A stretch of 64,000 nt of DNA from Salinibacterium xinjiangense (GTDB lineage Bacteria > Actinomycetota > Actinomycetes > Actinomycetales > Microbacteriaceae): contig NZ_BMLC01000001.1 in NCBI RefSeq assembly GCF_014645015.1, forward strand, positions 248,001-312,000, written 5' to 3'. The position numbers and the translations under genes are program-made. Below the pieces are notes generated by a model. That model saw only the letters and a list, made by a program, of their open reading frames with translations, did not search any database and was not told the DNA's origin. Of this stretch, positions 19,120 through 26,736 are shown piece by piece. Every line of letters starts with the position of its first letter. The first letter of the stretch is position 1.

Positions 19120-19151
19120 TGCGGTCGCATCCTCTCCAGGATGCGACCGCA
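19120..19151 (+). terminator. Hairpin terminator after glnA
   Basis: A perfect 14-bp stem (19120-19133 with 19138-19151) with a CTCC loop is followed by TTTTG, 16 bp after the glnA stop. It is strong enough to end the glnA message. Confidence 0.85.
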
Positions 19152-19327
19152 TTTTGTTGAAGTCCCCTTCATTGGGGACGTATTTGTACCCCAAAGTCCT
19201 TGAAACTATGGCTGGTTATGCGTAGCTTTGTCATGGCAGCGCGTTTCCTCACCGGACTCCTGCTGGGTCCGGCGGGATTGGTTACCCTGTCGGACCACTT
19301 CCGCCCAAGATTATTCCGGCTTCCCGC

Positions 19328-19415
19328 CTGCTGCGTCCGTCAGTGCCTGCTGCGTCCGTCAGTGCCTGCTGCGTCCGTCAGTGCCTGCAGCGTCCGTCAG
19401 TGCCTGCAGCGTCCG
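19328..19415. repeat. 19-bp tandem repeat, about 4.6 copies
   Basis: Units CTGCTGCGTCCGTCAGTGC begin at 19328, 19347, 19366 and 19385 with a partial unit from 19404. Later units carry CTGCAG in place of CTGCTG. The repeat runs into the 3' end of the dehydrogenase fragment and has no spacers. Confidence 0.9.
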
Positions 19416-19635
19416 ACGACGCGCCCAGCCCGGTGAACGACCAGCCCGCCGCTCGCGAGGCCGTCGCATCCAGGCAATTGCGTGCATCGATGATCACACG
19501 ACGTTCGACCATCGCACCGAGTGCGAGCGGATCGCTGGCCCTGAACTCATCGCATTCGGTCAGCACGAGCATCGCATCGGCTCCCACCTCAGCTTCTTCG
19601 AGAGAGTCTGCGTATGTGAGAGTCGGGAACAGACG
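19378..19635 (-). pseudogene. C-terminal fragment of UDP-glucose/GDP-mannose dehydrogenase
   Basis: The minus strand codes for the last part of a nucleotide-sugar dehydrogenase: a LTYADSLEEAEVGADAMLVL stretch, then TECDEF and RVIIDARNCLD followed by AAGWSFTGLG. This aligns with the family C-terminus (ADAVVVLTEWxEF ... VVxDxRN ... GxxYxGIG). A TAG stop lies directly upstream in frame at the 19635 side, and the NAD-binding and catalytic cysteine domains are absent. The 3' end runs into the 19-bp repeat and stops at 19378. Only about 85 of some 440 residues remain, so this is a remnant. Confidence 0.75.
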
Positions 19636-19721
19636 CTACCCATGTGCATCACGGGATGTCCGATGATGATGATGGGGCGCAGTTACAGCAGGAATATGAA
19701 CACAAGTGCCCCCGACACGGC

Positions 19722-19751
19722 GATGGTGATGGTGATGGTGATGGTGATGGT
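19722..19751. repeat. GATGGT microsatellite, five copies
   Basis: Five perfect copies of the hexamer GATGGT occupy 19722-19751. No convincing reading frame runs through it, so the repeat is probably non-coding. Such tracts vary in length by slippage. Confidence 0.85.
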
Positions 19752-20334
19752 GACGATCCGCCACATTGAGGATGCACCTCGACACTGAAGTGCTTGATTA
19801 TGTCCGGATGGATTTCGCGTATGCAAGACACGGTAAGCCCAACCTGCCTCGACTCATCCACCGAGATTCGACGTCGATAGGCGACCCGAATGGGCACTTC
19901 AGCTGACGCACGAGTAGGCCTCTGATGGCCCGCGCAGGCAGCGATCAATACTCTTTAACCCAACACATCGGAGGCCGACTATCGAGCTTGTCAGCGAGCA
20001 CAAAAGTGCACGTCTGCTACCGGTTTCCCCGACTCAGATGCCGCCGAATGAGAGCAAACGAAACTGTCTGCTAACGAATTTTCAGGGAAACGACCAGCGA
20101 TCGTCGGGGTGCCCCAGCTCAGAACGATATACAAAATGCTGCGGCTTCTTCCTGGGCGAAATCGCCCCGTGAGCACCATCTGCGCTAACACGTTTGTGAC
20201 ATCCGGAGGCCGCGGATCCGTCCTGGGCCCATCCCGGGGAGCGATCAAAGACATCCTTGTCGTCGGCGTGCTGAATCACATTCGACGGGCCACCCGGATG
20301 ATCGGTTCCGAAACTTCGGTCGGGAGACGAAACC

Positions 20335-21441
20335 CTATCCTCGGAATGCCGCCATGACGGTGGCGGGGCCCCCTTCACGAAGTCCACCAAATACTCGCAC
20401 AGTCACCGCCGCGGAAGCCGTCAGCCCGCTGAGCTCGCAGACCGGACCGCCCTCGAATCCGTGACAGTCCTCGACTCGCCATGCAGGCCACAAGCCACTA
20501 TTCTCGAGCCATTCCCCGCCTGGAACGGCGGTGAGGAATACGTATGTCGGTTGCCCATCATTCGAGTCGTCGTAGAATTCTGCCCAACACCTCTGAGTCG
20601 ATTGACGCGCACTCGCGGCAACACCCAGCGCGCTTTCAACGGTGCGATGCGCGTTTTCTCCATAGCTCCCGACGCCCTGCAGCGGCAATCCAAGCGACTC
20701 CGCGACGGCGCTCCAGTCGACGACGGTATCGCAGGGCCCAAGCGAACCTCGCGGCGAAGAGAATGGCTCCCGTGGAGCGCCGGCGATTTGGCGTGCCACC
20801 CGCGCTGCCAAAACTTGGCTGGCCGAGCCATCGCGTGGTGTTTGGATGACGGAATCGTATTCACCGGCAATCTGGTCGACCTCCGTGTCTGGAGCGCGGA
20901 GAAATGCGACGGAGATCCAGAGATCATCGACCGCAATACTCCAGGTGCATGAAGACGCGCCAGTGTCGCCAAAGCACAGCACCACGGCTTCATCTCCGAC
21001 ACCCGCAACCGAGGTGGGGGTGAAGTCCGGGCTGCCCAGGGCGAGCGAGGCAAGGTCGTCGACATTCACTCCTTCGCGTGAATTTGCGACGATTTCTATG
21101 GATGTTGCTACGTCATCCTGATATGGTCCATCACCCCAGCGGCAGTTGACTGCCCCATCCGCGATCAACGCCTCGGTCCACTGTTCTCCCCAGCGGTTGC
21201 TGGGGTTGAGCGCGAGGGGCTCGCCGTAAAGCCCTGAGATATCGGCATCGCTCAGGATTGTTGCGCAATCCAGCCCGAACCGGTTCTCCGGAACGGCGTA
21301 GGGATCGAAGGATGGCAAGGGAGACGGAGACGGAGACGAGGTCGGCGATGGTTCGGCGACGGGCGCCGCCGGAGTTGCACACCCGGCCAGGATGACAGTG
21401 ATGACGACCCCGGCAAGACAGCTGATTATTCGTCGCGTCAT
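20335..21441 (-). CDS. Secreted lipoprotein of unknown function
   Basis: 368 residues. Residues 1-21 form a lipoprotein signal (MTRRIISCLAGVVITVILAG then Cys21, lipobox LAGC). A Pro/Ser-rich spacer (SPTSSPSPSPLPS) follows, then a Cys-containing exported region with DCATILSDADISGLYG and, later, GPCDTVVDWSAVAESLGLPL. These two openings resemble each other, so the protein may consist of two related domains. The first resembles DUF3558-type actinobacterial lipoproteins. The ATG at 21441 is chosen because it begins the signal peptide; the open frame to its left runs antisense to glnE and is not coding. Confidence 0.75.
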   Translation of the reverse strand: MTRRIISCLAGVVITVILAGCATPAAPVAEPSPTSSPSPSPLPSFDPYAVPENRFGLDCATILSDADISGLYGEPLALNPSNRWGEQWTEALIADGAVNCRWGDGPYQDDVATSIEIVANSREGVNVDDLASLALGSPDFTPTSVAGVGDEAVVLCFGDTGASSCTWSIAVDDLWISVAFLRAPDTEVDQIAGEYDSVIQTPRDGSASQVLAARVARQIAGAPREPFSSPRGSLGPCDTVVDWSAVAESLGLPLQGVGSYGENAHRTVESALGVAASARQSTQRCWAEFYDDSNDGQPTYVFLTAVPGGEWLENSGLWPAWRVEDCHGFEGGPVCELSGLTASAAVTVRVFGGLREGGPATVMAAFRG

Positions 21442-21527
21442 AGCCACACGATAGCTTTCGCGAGACGACCCTGCGGGGTTTCGGTATAACGATGCGATCA
21501 CTGGCACTCGCCGTCGGCGAGCAGTGG

Positions 21528-24467
21528 TCAGCCCTCGGTGGGCCTGCGCGACGGCGGCCCGTAGAACCGTTTCTCGAACACCTGCCGTGCGAGGCGCGTG
21601 ACGCGGAGGTAATCCTCTTCCAACCGGCTGGCCGACCCGGGTGGATATTCCATCAGCCTCGCGATCGCATCGAGCTGCTGGCGATCGGTCGGCAGAACGT
21701 CCGCCGTCTTCGACGTCCACAGTGTCATCGCCGACCGGGCCCGCGATGCCAGAACCCAGGCATCCCTGAGTTTGCGGGCCTCGTCTGCCGGAATCAGCTT
21801 TTCGTGAACGGCTGCGAGGAGCGCGTCGAGAGTGGATGTCGTGCGAAGCCCGGCGACCGTGGCGCCGTGTTGGAGCTGCTGCAATTGCACTAACCACTCG
21901 ACATCGCTGAGACTGCCCCGGCCGAGCTTGAGGTGGCGAGCGGGATCGGCCGCCTGGGGTAGTCGCTCGGCCTCGACGCGGGCCTTGATGCGCTTGACCT
22001 CCCGCACATCCTGCTCGGCGATCTGAGCCGGATAGCGCACCTCGTTCGCAAGGAGTTCGAATGCCTCGAGCACGTCCGGGTCTCCGACAACCCCCCGCGC
22101 CCGCAACAGGGCCTGGGCCTCCCACGTGAGCGACCAACGGGCATAGTAGGCGCGATAGGAGTCGAGAGACCTGACTATGGCGCCGTTCTTTCCCTCGGGC
22201 CGTAATCCGACATCGAGATCGAGGGGAATCCTGAGGTCTTCGGTGTGTTTGCTGAGCGCCCGCACGATCTGCTCGGCTCGTCGCTGGGCATCCTCGGCGG
22301 ATGCGCCGGCCGGCCGGTATACGTACATGACATCGGCGTCCGACCCGAATCCCAGCTCGCCTCCCCCGTACCGCCCCATGGCGATGATGCCGAACTCGAT
22401 TCCGTCGCCGTAGTGGTGCACGAGGGAGAGGGCGCCGGTCAGCACGGTCGTCGTGATGTCCGAGAGGGCACACCCGATCTCCTCGATGGAGGTCATGCCC
22501 AGGATCGCGCCGAGCGCAGTGCGGAGCACCTCGCGGCGTCGTGCCGTGCGCAGAGCGAGGGCCGCGGCATCCGCGTCCCCTTCGTGACGTGCGACGATCG
22601 CGCGGGCCTCCTCAAGGAGCGCGGCGAGCGGCCGGGGCTTGAGGTCTTCATCATTCTCGAGCCAGGCTGTGGCCTCCGGAATACGCTCGAAGATATCGCC
22701 GACGAACTTCGAGGCCGATAACACCTGGGTGAGCCGCTCGGCTGCGCCGGAGGAGTCGCGCAGCATGCGCAGGAACCAGTGGGTCTCCCCGAGGTCTTCG
22801 CTGAGCCTCCTGAAAGCCAGCAGGCCACGATCCGGATCGGCACCCTCCGCCAGCCATGCGAGCATCACCGGCAGCAGAGCCCGCTGGATGATCGCCCGCC
22901 GCGACACGCCAACGGTGAGGGCACCGATGTGCTTGAGCGCGCCTCGGGGATCCTTGAAGCCGATCGCGGCGAGCCGTGCTTCGGCCTGACCGGTCGACAG
23001 CGCGATGCCTCCGTCGGGGAGGGCGGCGACCGCAGACAGCAACGGACGGTAGAACAGACGCTCGTGAAGCCGCCGGACGGCCTGTTTCGTTCGCTGCCAC
23101 TGCTCGATGAGCTTGTCTGCCGTCGGAGCGATGCCCGTTGATCGCGCAAGAATCCTCAGCGCGTCAGGATCGGTCGGCATGAGGTGCGTCCTGCGGAGCC
23201 GCGACAATTGCAGTCGATGCTCGAGAAGCCTCAGGAACCGGTAGTCGAGCGCGAACTCAGACGCTTCCACCCGACCGATGTAGCCCTGCTCCGCGAGGGC
23301 GACGAGCGCAGGAAGGGACGCGACCTGCCTGACGTCCTCGTCGGTTTGCCCGTGTACGAGCTGCAGCAACTGAACGGTGAACTCGACGTCGCGCAATCCG
23401 CCGGGCCCGAGTTTCAGTTGCACGTCGAGCTCACCGCTCGGGATGTTTGCTGTCACCCGTTCGCGCATGCGCTGCACCGATTCGACGAAATTCTCGCGAG
23501 ACGCACTCGACCACACCATGGGAGCAAGGGCATCGACGTAGCGCTGGCCGAGTTCACGGTCACCCGCGAGTGGTCTGGCCTTGAGCAGCGCCTGGAATTC
23601 CCAGCTCTTCGCCCAGCGTTCGTAATAGGCGACGTGCGAGTCGAGGGTTCGCACGAGAGCGCCATCTTTTCCCTCGGGCCGGAGGTTCGCGTCCACCTCC
23701 CACAGGCCCGGTTCGGTGGCCAGATCGTTGATCCCTTTCATCGTCGCCATGGCGATGCGAGTCCCGATCTGTACCGCCCTGTCATCGGTCAGGTCGCCGT
23801 CGCTCTCGACCACGAAGATCACGTCGACGTCTGAAAGATAGTTGAGCTCCCTGGCTCCGGCCTTCCCCATCCCGATGATCGAGAACCTCGTGGCGGCCAC
23901 ATCGTCGGCAGGGAAAGCGACCTCGTTGCGCGCGACCAGGATCGCTGCGTCGAGAGCGGCGCCAGCGAGATCGGCGAGGGCAGCCGCGACCCGGTCGACC
24001 GCCGCGAGCGGATCCGGCTGGCAAAGATCCCAGGCGGCAAGTTGTGCGAGGTGGCGACGATATCGGACACGCATGGCCACCCACGCCGCCTCTCCCGTGA
24101 GCCCATCCACACTCTGCAGGAGGTCTGAGTCGTAGGAATCTGGTCCCGGCGGTGACGTGAGTACCGTGTGCAACACGTCGAGCTGCTCGGGCCTGCGCGC
24201 GAAAAAGTCGCCCAGCCCCGTGGACGCTCCCAGGATCTGGACCAGTCGACCCGCCGCATCCGTGTCGTCGAGCACAGACTGCACCTCAGGCGGGGCACTC
24301 TCGCGAAGAGAAAGCACGGCCCGCAATGCCTGATCCGGATCAGCCGCGACAGCGAAATGCGGAAGGAGACCCGGCATGTCCAGCTCCTCGAGACCCGCGC
24401 TCGCCGATTCGAGCTCGGCGAAGCCGAGTCGTGCAAGCTCCGTCAGGGTGGCCAGTGACCTCCGCAT
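21528..24467 (-). CDS. glnE: Bifunctional glutamine synthetase adenylyltransferase/adenylyl-removing enzyme
   Basis: 979 residues. It adds AMP to, or removes it from, the regulatory tyrosine of glutamine synthetase. Two nucleotidyltransferase folds are visible. The N-terminal one has GMGKAGARELNYLSDVDVIF, and the C-terminal one has MGRYGGGELGFGSDADVMYVY; each carries the paired Asp metal site. Each is followed by an arginine-rich block ending in LRPEGK. The ATG at 24467 follows the glnA2 stop by 17 bp, so it is probably co-transcribed with glnA2. The in-frame extension to 24548 overlaps glnA2 and was rejected. Confidence 0.95.
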   Translation of the reverse strand: MRRSLATLTELARLGFAELESASAGLEELDMPGLLPHFAVAADPDQALRAVLSLRESAPPEVQSVLDDTDAAGRLVQILGASTGLGDFFARRPEQLDVLHTVLTSPPGPDSYDSDLLQSVDGLTGEAAWVAMRVRYRRHLAQLAAWDLCQPDPLAAVDRVAAALADLAGAALDAAILVARNEVAFPADDVAATRFSIIGMGKAGARELNYLSDVDVIFVVESDGDLTDDRAVQIGTRIAMATMKGINDLATEPGLWEVDANLRPEGKDGALVRTLDSHVAYYERWAKSWEFQALLKARPLAGDRELGQRYVDALAPMVWSSASRENFVESVQRMRERVTANIPSGELDVQLKLGPGGLRDVEFTVQLLQLVHGQTDEDVRQVASLPALVALAEQGYIGRVEASEFALDYRFLRLLEHRLQLSRLRRTHLMPTDPDALRILARSTGIAPTADKLIEQWQRTKQAVRRLHERLFYRPLLSAVAALPDGGIALSTGQAEARLAAIGFKDPRGALKHIGALTVGVSRRAIIQRALLPVMLAWLAEGADPDRGLLAFRRLSEDLGETHWFLRMLRDSSGAAERLTQVLSASKFVGDIFERIPEATAWLENDEDLKPRPLAALLEEARAIVARHEGDADAAALALRTARRREVLRTALGAILGMTSIEEIGCALSDITTTVLTGALSLVHHYGDGIEFGIIAMGRYGGGELGFGSDADVMYVYRPAGASAEDAQRRAEQIVRALSKHTEDLRIPLDLDVGLRPEGKNGAIVRSLDSYRAYYARWSLTWEAQALLRARGVVGDPDVLEAFELLANEVRYPAQIAEQDVREVKRIKARVEAERLPQAADPARHLKLGRGSLSDVEWLVQLQQLQHGATVAGLRTTSTLDALLAAVHEKLIPADEARKLRDAWVLASRARSAMTLWTSKTADVLPTDRQQLDAIARLMEYPPGSASRLEEDYLRVTRLARQVFEKRFYGPPSRRPTEG

Positions 24468-24484
24468 GTTGTCTCGACCCCGGA

Positions 24485-25822
24485 CTACAGCATCTCGAGG
24501 TTGGACTCCAGCTCGTACGGCGTCACCTGTGCCCGGTATTCCTTCCACTCAAGCCTCTTGTTCAGCAGCACGTAGTTGAAGACCTGCTCACCCAGCGTTT
24601 CGGCGACGAGTTCGGAATCCTCCATGATCGACACGGCATGGTCGAGCGAGGCCGGGAGCTGGTTGTACCCGAGTGCCCGGCGCTCTGAATCCGACAGCTC
24701 CCAGACATTGTCTTCGGCCTCTGGAGGCAATTCGTAGCCCTCCTCGATGCCCTTCAACCCGGCAGCCAGCAACAGCGAGTAGGAAAGATAGGGATTAGCA
24801 GCGGAGTCGATCGCGCGGTATTCGACTCGAGCGCTCTGGCCCTTGTTCGGCTTGTAGAGCGGAACCCGCACGAGGGCCGAGCGGTTGTTATGACCCCACG
24901 TGACGAAGCTCGGAGCCTCATCGCCGCCCCACAGTCGCTTGTACGAGTTGACGAACTGGTTCGTGACAGCAGTGATCTCGGGGGCGTGCCTGAGCAACCC
25001 CGCGACGAACTGCTTGCCGATCCGGGAGAGCTGGTAGTGGCCGCTCGCGTCATAGAACGCGTTGGTGTCGCCTTCAAAAAGGGACATGTGGGTGTGCATG
25101 CCCGAACCCGGGTGGCCAGACATCGGCTTCGGCATGAAGGTGGCGTACACACCCTGCTCGATAGCCACTTCTTTGATGACAGTACGGAACGTCATGATGT
25201 TGTCTGCGGTGGTGAGCGCGTCGGCGTAACGGAGGTCGATCTCGTTCTGCCCGGGGCCAGCCTCATGGTGGCTGAATTCGACCGAGATGCCAAGGTCTTC
25301 CAGCATGCGCACGGACCGGCGCCGAAAATCGTGTGCTGTGCCACCGGGAACGTTGTCGAAGAAACCGGCAGAGTCGACGGGTTCGGGCTTGCCGCCCTTC
25401 AACTTCGACGACTTGAGGAGGTAGAACTCGATCTCAGGATGCGTGTAGAACGTGAACCCACGATCGGCCGCTTTCGCGAGCGATCGCTTGAGCACGTTCC
25501 TCGGGTCCGAACCCGCGGGCTGGCCATCGGGGGTGGTGATGTCGCAGAACATCCTCGCCGTCGGGTCGATCTCTCCGCGCCACGGCAGGATCTGGAACGT
25601 CGTCGGATCCGGATGCGCGAGCATGTCAGCTTCGTAGGCGCGCGTGAAACCCTCGATCGCAGACCCGTCGAACCCGAGGCCCTCAGCGAAGGCGCCCTCG
25701 ACCTCTGCCGGGGCTATCGCAACGCTCTTGAGGGTGCCAACTACGTCGGTGAACCAGAGTCGGATGAACTTGATGCCCCGCTCCTCGATCGTGCGAAGAA
25801 CGAAGTCGCGCTGCTTGTCCAT
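24485..25822 (-). CDS. glnA2: Glutamine synthetase-like protein GlnA2 (type I)
   Basis: 445 residues with the GS fold: RLWFTDVVGTLKSVAI, GFDGSAIEGF, HPEIEFYLL, HHEAGPGQNEIDLRYADALT, FMPKPMSGHPGSGMHTHMSLF and NKGQSARVEYRAIDSAANPYL. The position that holds the adenylylated Tyr in GlnA has Trp (DNVWELSDSERRALGY), so GlnE probably does not act on it. The ATG at 25822 is preceded by AAGGAG; the longer in-frame start overlaps that site. In actinobacteria, GlnA2-type paralogues are not always true glutamine synthetases (some act on polyamines), so glutamine synthesis here is uncertain. It is divergent from panB. Confidence 0.9.
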   Translation of the reverse strand: MDKQRDFVLRTIEERGIKFIRLWFTDVVGTLKSVAIAPAEVEGAFAEGLGFDGSAIEGFTRAYEADMLAHPDPTTFQILPWRGEIDPTARMFCDITTPDGQPAGSDPRNVLKRSLAKAADRGFTFYTHPEIEFYLLKSSKLKGGKPEPVDSAGFFDNVPGGTAHDFRRRSVRMLEDLGISVEFSHHEAGPGQNEIDLRYADALTTADNIMTFRTVIKEVAIEQGVYATFMPKPMSGHPGSGMHTHMSLFEGDTNAFYDASGHYQLSRIGKQFVAGLLRHAPEITAVTNQFVNSYKRLWGGDEAPSFVTWGHNNRSALVRVPLYKPNKGQSARVEYRAIDSAANPYLSYSLLLAAGLKGIEEGYELPPEAEDNVWELSDSERRALGYNQLPASLDHAVSIMEDSELVAETLGEQVFNYVLLNKRLEWKEYRAQVTPYELESNLEML

Positions 25823-25896
25823 CAAGCTCCTTTTCAATCCACTCGACTGCCTGAAGGCAGCGCTACCAGAGTACCGCTCTGGCTAGACTCCCAGAT

Positions 25897-26733
25897 ATGA
25901 ATGACCCCGCAGCTGTCGCAGCACAGGCCAATCTCAAGCGCATCAGAACAAGACATTTCCAGAGCGCGAAAGAGAATGGAATCAAGATCACCGGGCTCAC
26001 CAGCTACGACCAGCTGACTGCAGGGATCTTCGATGAAGCCGGCATCGACTTCCTGCTCGTGGGCGATTCTGCAGGGAACAACGTCTACGGCTACGAAACG
26101 ACGCTCCCGGTGACCATCGACGACCTCATCCCACTCGCGCGCGCTGTCGCGGGCGCTGTGACCCGGGCATTCGTCGTCGCCGACATGCCGTTCGGGTCAT
26201 ATGAGTCCGGACCGGATGAGGCACTGCACACCGCATTCCGATTCATGAAGGAAACCGGCGCCCATGCGGTGAAACTGGAGGGTGGCACTCGCAGCGCGAA
26301 ACAGATCAAACGCATTGTCAGCGCGGGCGTTCCCGTCATGGCTCACATCGGCTTCACCCCCCAGAGCGAGCATGGGCTCGGCGGGCACGTCATCCAGGGC
26401 AGAGGAGACGGGATAGAGCAGCTGCTCGCCGACGCGCACGCTGTAGAGAAGGCCGGAGCGTTCGCCGTCGTGCTCGAGATGGTTCCCGCCGAGGCCGCAG
26501 CGAGAGTGACCAGGGAGTTATCCATACCGACCATCGGTGTGGGAGCAGGCCCGCATGTCGACGGCCAATTGCTCGTCTGGACAGACTGGGCGGGTTTCAC
26601 TAAAGGACGCATCCCGAAGTTCGTGAAGCAATACGCGAACCTGCGGAAGACCCTGTCGGATGCGGTGGCCGAGTACCGGGGCGATGTCGCCGAGGGCATC
26701 TACCCCGGCCCCGATCACTCGTACGAGGATTGA
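25897..26733 (+). CDS. panB: 3-methyl-2-oxobutanoate hydroxymethyltransferase
   Basis: 278 residues. It makes ketopantoate from 2-oxoisovalerate and methylene-tetrahydrofolate in pantothenate synthesis. Features are KITGLTSYDQLTAGIFDEAG, the metal-site segments LVGDSAGNNVYGYETTLPVT and ADMPFGSYESGP, VKLEGG, the catalytic Glu region VLEMVPAEAAARVTREL, and IPTIGVGAGPHVDGQLLVW. The ATG at 25897 lies 74 bp from the divergent glnA2 start. The next gene begins 3 bp after the stop, so the two are probably one transcript. Confidence 0.96.
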   Translation: MNDPAAVAAQANLKRIRTRHFQSAKENGIKITGLTSYDQLTAGIFDEAGIDFLLVGDSAGNNVYGYETTLPVTIDDLIPLARAVAGAVTRAFVVADMPFGSYESGPDEALHTAFRFMKETGAHAVKLEGGTRSAKQIKRIVSAGVPVMAHIGFTPQSEHGLGGHVIQGRGDGIEQLLADAHAVEKAGAFAVVLEMVPAEAAARVTRELSIPTIGVGAGPHVDGQLLVWTDWAGFTKGRIPKFVKQYANLRKTLSDAVAEYRGDVAEGIYPGPDHSYED

Positions 26734-26736
26734 ACG

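Larger units (their letters stand above)
19153..20334. other. Gene-poor stretch with debris and repeats between glnA and the lipoprotein gene
   Basis: No intact gene was recognised in these 1.2 kb. It contains a fragment of a UDP-glucose dehydrogenase, a 19-bp tandem repeat and a GATGGT microsatellite (listed separately). From about 19760 to 20334 the open frames are short, overlap in several frames and match no family I recognise. The segment interrupts the otherwise conserved glnA-glnE neighbourhood, so it probably marks an old insertion or deletion. Confidence 0.6.

Noticed and set aside
19328-19415. 19-bp repeats considered as a CRISPR array
   Set aside because: The units are directly adjacent with no spacers and no cas genes are present, so this is a simple tandem repeat.
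21442-22473. Long minus-strand open frame extending the lipoprotein by about 340 residues to the left
   Set aside because: It overlaps glnE on the same strand in another frame, is Arg/Ala-rich with no family match, and a clear signal peptide starts at 21441.
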